From NCBI RefSeq assembly GCF_008039565.1, contig NZ_VDUX01000006.1, positions 124,001 to 188,000 on the forward strand: 64,000 bases of DNA. Direction: 5' to 3'. A model generated the notes under the pieces. That model did not search any database. It was not told where the DNA came from and saw only the letters and a list, made by a program, of their open reading frames with translations. The stretch comes from Aeromicrobium terrae. GTDB lineage: Bacteria > Actinomycetota > Actinomycetes > Propionibacteriales > Nocardioidaceae. The translations under genes and the position numbers were made by a program. Shown here piece after piece: positions 63,337-64,000 of this stretch (position 1 is its first letter; each line of letters begins with the position of its first letter).

Positions 63337-63351
63337 GATACCGTCGGTATC
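63337..63351. promoter_or_regulatory. Operator-like palindrome upstream of the monooxygenase
   Basis: GATACCGTCGGTATC is a perfect inverted repeat with 6-bp arms around GTC, 18 nt before the start codon. It matches the site at 62540-62552, suggesting one regulator for both genes. Confidence 0.65.
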
Positions 63352-63369
63352 TGAACTCAGGAGGTCGGG

Positions 63370-64000
63370 ATGTCCCGCACACCCACGGTCCACGACGCCG
63401 TCATCATCGGTGCCGGCTTCGGCGGCATGGGAGCCGCCATCGCCCTGCGCCGCCTCGGCCACGACGACCTCGTCATCCTCGAGCGCGAGGACGACCTCGG
63501 CGGCACCTGGCACGTGAACCGCTACCCCGGCCTCGCCGTCGACATCCCGTCGGCCACCTACTCGTACTCGTTCGAGCCGAACCCGTACTGGTCGCGGCTC
63601 TACGCCCCGGGCGCCGAGCTCAAGAAGTATTGCGACCACGTCGCCACCAAGTACGACCTGCGCCGCCACATGCGCTTCGGCGTCACCGTCGAGAGCGCCC
63701 GGTGGGACGAGGAGGCGCGGCACTGGGCGGTCACGACCCGCGACGGCGAGGTCGTGCTCGGCCGGTACCTGCTGACCGCCACCGGCTTCCTCTCCCAGCC
63801 GAAGATGCCCGAGATCCCCGGCATCGAGACGTTCGAGGGCACGGTGATGCACACGACGAAGTGGGACGACTCCGTCGACCTCACCGGCCGCCGTGCCGCC
63901 GTCATCGGCACCGGCGCCACCGCCGTGCAGCTCATCCCGGAGATCGCGCCGAGGCTGGCCGAGCTCACCGTGTTCCAGCGCACCGCGATCTGGGTGACCC
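63370..64000 (+). CDS. Baeyer-Villiger-type flavin monooxygenase, 3' part missing
   Basis: The gene starts behind a strong ribosome site (CAGGAGGT) and runs off the right edge after 210 codons. The FAD-binding motif IIGAGFGGMGAAIAL, the segment DDLGGTWHVNRYPGLAVDIP, the class fingerprint FEGTVMHTTKWD (FxGxxxHTxxW) and the second Rossmann motif VIGTGATAVQ are all present. Such enzymes insert oxygen into ketones with NADPH, giving esters or lactones. The nearby esterase with the same operator could cleave the product, which is a common pairing in actinobacterial ketone or sterol side-chain catabolism. Confidence 0.92.
   Translation, partial: MSRTPTVHDAVIIGAGFGGMGAAIALRRLGHDDLVILEREDDLGGTWHVNRYPGLAVDIPSATYSYSFEPNPYWSRLYAPGAELKKYCDHVATKYDLRRHMRFGVTVESARWDEEARHWAVTTRDGEVVLGRYLLTATGFLSQPKMPEIPGIETFEGTVMHTTKWDDSVDLTGRRAAVIGTGATAVQLIPEIAPRLAELTVFQRTAIWVT

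Overview
The window is very GC-rich DNA with dense genes, many GTG starts, frequent stop-start overlaps (ATGA/GTGA) and several apparently leaderless promoters. Together with mycothiol-dependent-type enzymes, an MprAB-PepD stress module, an actinobacterial HelD and an IniB/IniA/IniC dynamin locus, this points to an actinomycete. The overall gene mix fits the Propionibacteriales (Nocardioides/Aeromicrobium type), but that placement is inference; no rRNA, tRNA, phage, insertion sequence or CRISPR was seen.

Layout. 1-8 kb: a truncated NarL-type sensor kinase diverging from a lone receiver protein, a DHA2-type MFS pump, a LURP-one-like protein, a crotonase lacking its catalytic acids, a LysR regulator, a 34-residue peptide gene and a FadE5-like acyl-CoA dehydrogenase. 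8-14 kb: a surface protein, mixed metabolic and transport genes, and a TetR/membrane-protein pair with two clear operators. 14-19 kb: the branched-chain 2-oxoacid dehydrogenase genes (E1alpha-E1beta-E2) behind an aminotransferase gene. 19-24 kb: EamA transporter, a PadR-controlled DoxX/hydrolase unit, holin-like protein and tyrosine phosphatase, fructosamine-kinase-like protein. 24-28 kb: mprA-mprB-pepD-like envelope stress module. 28-31 kb: EamA transporter, DsbA-like protein and small membrane proteins.

31-41.6 kb holds the most interesting system: an IniB-like acidic repeat protein followed by two dynamin-like GTPases (IniA- and IniC-like), diverging from a 1127-residue degenerate Hsp70 ATPase fused to a huge charged coiled coil, which is followed by a LuxR-family regulator. 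41.6-49 kb: a racemase-family protein and an orphan PhzE/TrpEG-like synthase, an M20 hydrolase, and a HelD helicase coupled to a membrane metallophosphatase. 49.5-59.6 kb: a TetR-led catabolic cluster with an AtuA-family protein, two acyl-CoA dehydrogenases, biotin-dependent acyl-CoA carboxylase alpha and beta chains and an enoyl-CoA hydratase, resembling acyclic-terpene or leucine-type degradation. 59.7-64 kb: a DUF3352 membrane protein, an HSL-type esterase, a SIMPL protein and the start of a Baeyer-Villiger-type monooxygenase; the last and the esterase share a palindromic operator.

Apart from genes, the window carries several dispersed palindromic repeat families, two of which have been captured in frame inside protein-coding genes (the AtuA-family protein and the E2 subunit). 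It also carries two intergenic copies of an approximately 72-nt sequence with a covarying 10-bp closing stem that looks like an unrecognised structured RNA or structured repeat.
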